This document shows, one piece after another, positions 61,901-64,000 of a stretch of 64,000 nt of DNA. A program made the translations under genes and the position numbers. The notes under the pieces are model-generated. The model did no database searches. It was given only the letters and a program-made list of their open reading frames with translations, and was not told where the DNA came from. This DNA comes from Jiella pacifica (GTDB lineage Bacteria > Pseudomonadota > Alphaproteobacteria > Rhizobiales > Rhizobiaceae), in NCBI RefSeq assembly GCF_010500815.1, contig NZ_JAAAMG010000025.1, positions 16,176-80,175 on the forward strand. The letters are read 5' to 3'. Every line of letters begins with the position of its first letter. The first letter of the stretch is position 1.

Positions 61901-63903
61901 AGGCCATGGGCATCACCGCCCGCGGCGCCTGGGAAGCGGTGAAGCGGCATTTCCGCGAGATCCCGCGCGAGGACGGCGAAGGCGCCTGGGACATCCAGAG
62001 CCAGCCCTTCACGGCCGCCGGCTGCGGCGACATGTCGGGCGACGTCTTCGGCAACGGCATGCTGTTGTCCCGCCAGACGCGGCTGATCGCCGCCTTCGAC
62101 CATCGCGACATCTTCATCGATCCCGACCCCGATCCCGAGGCCTCCTTCGAGGAGCGCAAGCGGCTCTTCGCCCTCCCGCGCTCCTCCTGGCAGGACTACG
62201 ACAAGGCGAAGATCTCCCATGGCGGCGGGGTGTTCTCGCGGCGCGACAAGGTGATCCGGCTTTCGAGCGAGGCTGCGGCGGCGATCGGCTTCGACCGCGA
62301 CAGCGGGACGCCGACCGAGATCATCTCCGCGATCCTCAAGGCACCGGTCGATCTCCTCTGGTTCGGCGGCATCGGCACCTATCTGCGCGCCAGCGGCGAA
62401 AGCAATGTCGACGTCGGCGACCGCTCGAACGACGCCGTGCGCGTCACCGCCTCGGACGTCCGGGCGAAGGTCGTCGGCGAAGGCGCCAACCTCGCCGTCA
62501 CCCAGAAGGGCCGGATCGAATTTGCCGGGAAGGGCGGAAGGATCAATTCCGACGCCATCGACAATTCGGCGGGCGTCAACACCTCCGACGTCGAGGTCAA
62601 CATCAAGATCGCGCTGAAGAGCGCGATGAGCGACGGGCGCCTGTCGCGCGAGGATCGCAACCGGCTGCTCGCGGCGATGACCGACGAGGTGGCCGAGCTG
62701 GTGCTCGCCAACAATTACGAGCAGACGCTGGCGCTGTCCCTCGAACAGCATGGGGGCGTCTCGGCGCTGGCCCTGCAGTCGCGCTTCATGAGCGTCCTCG
62801 AAGCCGCCGGCCACCTCGACCGCACGGTCGAGACACTGCCCTCCGACGCCGCCATCGCCGACCGCCGGAGCACCGGCAAGGGTTTGACGCGACCGGAGAT
62901 CGGCGTGCTCCTCGCCTATGCGAAGATCACCCTCTTCGACGCCGTCGTCGCCAGCGACCTGCCGGACGATCCCTATCTGGAAGACAGGCTGCACGACTAT
63001 TTCCCGGTGCCGATGCGCCGCGACTTCCTGAAGGACATCAAGGACCACCGCCTCGCCCGCGAGATCATCGCGACGGTGCTCGCCAACGAGGTGGTCAACC
63101 GCACCGGCCCGACCTTCGTCACCATGATGGAGGAGGCCACCGGCGCCTCGCCCGGGGCCGTCGTGCGCGCCTTCGTCGCGGCCAAGGACGGCTTCGACAT
63201 CCGCGATCTCTACCAGCGCATCGACGCCCTCGACGCCAAGCTTCCCGGCGCCGTGCAGAACGGCCTCTACAGAAACGTCGGCTGGTTCCTGCGCCGGCTC
63301 ACCAACTGGTACGTCCTCAACGAAGGCTTCGGGTCGGGGCTGACCAGCGTCGCCATCGAGAGCCGCGACGCCCTCGGCCAGCTGCAGGGGCGGCTCGCCG
63401 AGATCGCCTCGGAGGCGGCGCGCAAGGACGCCGAGAGCCGCGCCGGAGACTGGGCGCGCCAGGGCGTGCCGCAGGATCTCGCCGAGGAAGTGGCGATGCT
63501 GCCGCTGCTCGCCCTCATCCCGGACATCGCCGCCGTCTCACGGAGCACCGGCCGGACACTTGAAGAAACGGTCGAAAGCTATTTCGAGATCACCAGGTTG
63601 TTCGAGATCGGCCGGATCGAGGCGGCATTGTTCCGCTTCCAGTCGAACGACTATTTCGAGACGCTGGCCCTGCAGCGTGCCGAGAGCCAGATCGCCCGGG
63701 CGCGGCGCCAGCTGACGGAAGCGACGCTGAAGAGCGGCGAGGCCCCGGACGACTGGGCGAAGCAGCGCTCCGCCACCGTCGACCGCATCCGCAGCCAGTT
63801 GGTGGCGCTCGCCGGCAGCGGCGAAACCTCGGTCGCACGGCTCACCGTCGCGGCGGGCCTGTTGTCGGACCTCGTCTCCCGTGAAGAATTTCGAAGCCAC
63901 TGA
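58960..63903 (+). CDS. NAD-specific glutamate dehydrogenase, large (GDH-180) class
   Basis: 1647 residues. The N-terminal ~700 residues hold regulatory ACT-like segments; the catalytic Bac_GDH region (about 720-1290) contains FGSVARGGLRWSDRAQDYR, the substrate-lysine region VIVPVGAKGGFYPKR, KGTATFSDTANAIAQ and GGCGDMSGDVFGNGM-like AAGCGDMSGDVFGNGMLLS. The C-terminal ~350 residues are helical. It oxidises glutamate to 2-oxoglutarate with NAD, and would channel hydroxyproline-derived carbon and nitrogen as well as other amino acids. ATG 58960 has GAGGG upstream; ATG 58975 is an alternative. The length fits the class. Confidence 0.95.
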   Translation: MHEDAMAGKTPIIAAVAGALGEDSAGAKLAPLLFARPPVDDLKAFDTAALAAAARVGAEALAAHRDGRPVVWIDQPEDFRRGGEPQDLVTVVSDDMAFLFDSLTAEIAERANEIHYISHPIIDVTRGEDGVLADFAASRPGEETRTGTRRTSLIQFAVDPMAVGAGGDSGSGSGLSEALENILAQVGHANRDFQAMRQRVNRAVEDLTGRAETMPEAERPGILEGARLLEWLRDDNFIFLGTCDYDYHGERDGEELERRQSEALGILSDPDIRILGRHGRPMATTPEIRKFLKDPAPLIVTKANARSVVHRRAYMDYVGVKQYDGEGRLIGELRIVGLFTSTAYTRSILTIPYVRQKAETVISRSRFHPQSHSGKALLNALESYPRDEVFQIDTDLLERFAATVVELGERPRVRVLTRIDEFDRFVSVIVYVPRDRYDSRLRERIGRLLAEAYDGHVSAYYPAFPEGLLARVHIIVGRSGEPTPEVDVERLEARITEMAKNWEDEFVAALAKAHAPNDHQRFATGLPGSYRDGVSPAEAVRDVAVIDKLSADAPLFIDFYRRDGDAEDTVRLKIYHLGKAVALSTRVPILENMGFGVVSERTFRLVRPDGDAVHLHDMDLVRANAGGPIPLDDDGKALEDVFGAVWRGRIENDGFNALVLEGGLDFRKANVMRAYSRYLRQGTLAYSPDYVANALVRHAAITNKLWQLFETTLDPEKGVAEGDTPSVEADEIETRQHRRAVTRGGADTYDAILGALDDVDSADDDRIVRRFLNVILATLRTNFFAVDGMSAEAGSEPGKVQPALAFKLDSSAVEGLPAPVPFREIFVFDARVEGVHLRFGSVARGGLRWSDRAQDYRTEVLGLVKAQQVKNAVIVPVGAKGGFYPKRLPDAAQRDQWFAAGRSAYVVFIASLLSVTDNIVGEGVVTPANVRRHDGDDPYFVVAADKGTATFSDTANAIAQSEDFWLDDAFASGGSAGYDHKAMGITARGAWEAVKRHFREIPREDGEGAWDIQSQPFTAAGCGDMSGDVFGNGMLLSRQTRLIAAFDHRDIFIDPDPDPEASFEERKRLFALPRSSWQDYDKAKISHGGGVFSRRDKVIRLSSEAAAAIGFDRDSGTPTEIISAILKAPVDLLWFGGIGTYLRASGESNVDVGDRSNDAVRVTASDVRAKVVGEGANLAVTQKGRIEFAGKGGRINSDAIDNSAGVNTSDVEVNIKIALKSAMSDGRLSREDRNRLLAAMTDEVAELVLANNYEQTLALSLEQHGGVSALALQSRFMSVLEAAGHLDRTVETLPSDAAIADRRSTGKGLTRPEIGVLLAYAKITLFDAVVASDLPDDPYLEDRLHDYFPVPMRRDFLKDIKDHRLAREIIATVLANEVVNRTGPTFVTMMEEATGASPGAVVRAFVAAKDGFDIRDLYQRIDALDAKLPGAVQNGLYRNVGWFLRRLTNWYVLNEGFGSGLTSVAIESRDALGQLQGRLAEIASEAARKDAESRAGDWARQGVPQDLAEEVAMLPLLALIPDIAAVSRSTGRTLEETVESYFEITRLFEIGRIEAALFRFQSNDYFETLALQRAESQIARARRQLTEATLKSGEAPDDWAKQRSATVDRIRSQLVALAGSGETSVARLTVAAGLLSDLVSREEFRSH

Positions 63904-64000
63904 AATGGCTGACTGATCGGCATGTGCAAAGATTTGACTTTCGCCGGTTTCAGCCGTGTGTGGCCGCAGAAACTTGCAAATTGCGTTGCTGCGGCGGGCG

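Noticed and set aside
59485..63048. Long open frame (over 1100 codons) on the minus strand opposite the glutamate dehydrogenase
   Set aside because: Antisense shadow typical of high-G+C codon bias; composition is rich in His, Val, Gly and Asp with no recognisable domain.

Overview
The window is high-G+C (roughly two-thirds), gene-dense DNA with mostly single-copy chromosomal housekeeping genes. It looks like an alphaproteobacterium of the order Hyphomicrobiales (Rhizobiales): there is a lipoprotein resembling Brucella Omp19, a ~180-kDa-class NAD-glutamate dehydrogenase, the carboxyspermidine route enzymes, an FzlA-like GST beside uppP, and a two-hairpin leader in front of serC that matches the alphaproteobacterial serC RNA motif. 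A family such as Aurantimonadaceae would fit, but that is only a guess. No tRNA, rRNA, CRISPR array, insertion sequence or prophage was recognised.

Region 1 (1-3.4 kb): the C-terminal end of a gamma-glutamyltransferase-like protein, a secreted DUF2380-like protein, a DUF3047-like protein and a divergent AraC-type regulator.

Region 2 (3.5-16.8 kb) is the most coherent metabolic block. On the minus strand lie a COG0523 GTPase, an M24 (Xaa-Pro type) peptidase, a GntR/FCD regulator and three genes of trans-4-hydroxy-L-proline breakdown: a DHDPS-family deaminase, a D-amino-acid dehydrogenase and a 4-hydroxyproline 2-epimerase. On the plus strand, diverging from the same 192-bp intergenic region, lie two tandem metal-dependent amidohydrolases of the prolidase-like group and a complete PotABCD-type ABC importer. 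I read this as uptake and hydrolysis of proline/hydroxyproline-containing peptides with breakdown of the released hydroxyproline. The last enzyme, ketoglutarate semialdehyde dehydrogenase, is not in the window. Concentric and spaced palindromes in the two control regions share half-sites.

Region 3 (16.9-31.9 kb): a two-gene carboxy(nor)spermidine pathway, a small membrane protein, an alanine/glycine:cation symporter, folD, a Hint-domain protein whose N-terminal part is strikingly AT-rich, a ~0.9-kb stretch without genes, an MltB-type transglycosylase, a crotonase-family protein, several small lipoproteins or secreted proteins (one only 48 residues), and an overlapping nicotinamidase-sirtuin pair.

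Region 4 (32.2-44.7 kb): a prkA-yeaH-spoVR operon, then a small lower-G+C two-gene cassette (RusA-like resolvase plus a REase-fold/HEPN-like protein) which is the best candidate for an undescribed system. After it come an NDUFA9-like protein, a TauE/SafE exporter, uppP, an FzlA-like GST, an aldo/keto reductase, a GFA-family protein and a GNAT acetyltransferase.

Region 5 (44.8-64 kb): serA and serC separated by palindromic intergenic repeats, with the serC RNA leader; an RlpA-type protein; an NTF2-like/flavin monooxygenase fusion; a 54-residue DUF1328 protein with a clear terminator; zapE; an omp19-like gene; beta-carbonic anhydrase; pdxY; a lemA-TPM-TPM operon; and the NAD-glutamate dehydrogenase. 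Start codons were chosen by Shine-Dalgarno (SD) spacing and family alignment; several genes appear to use GTG or TTG.
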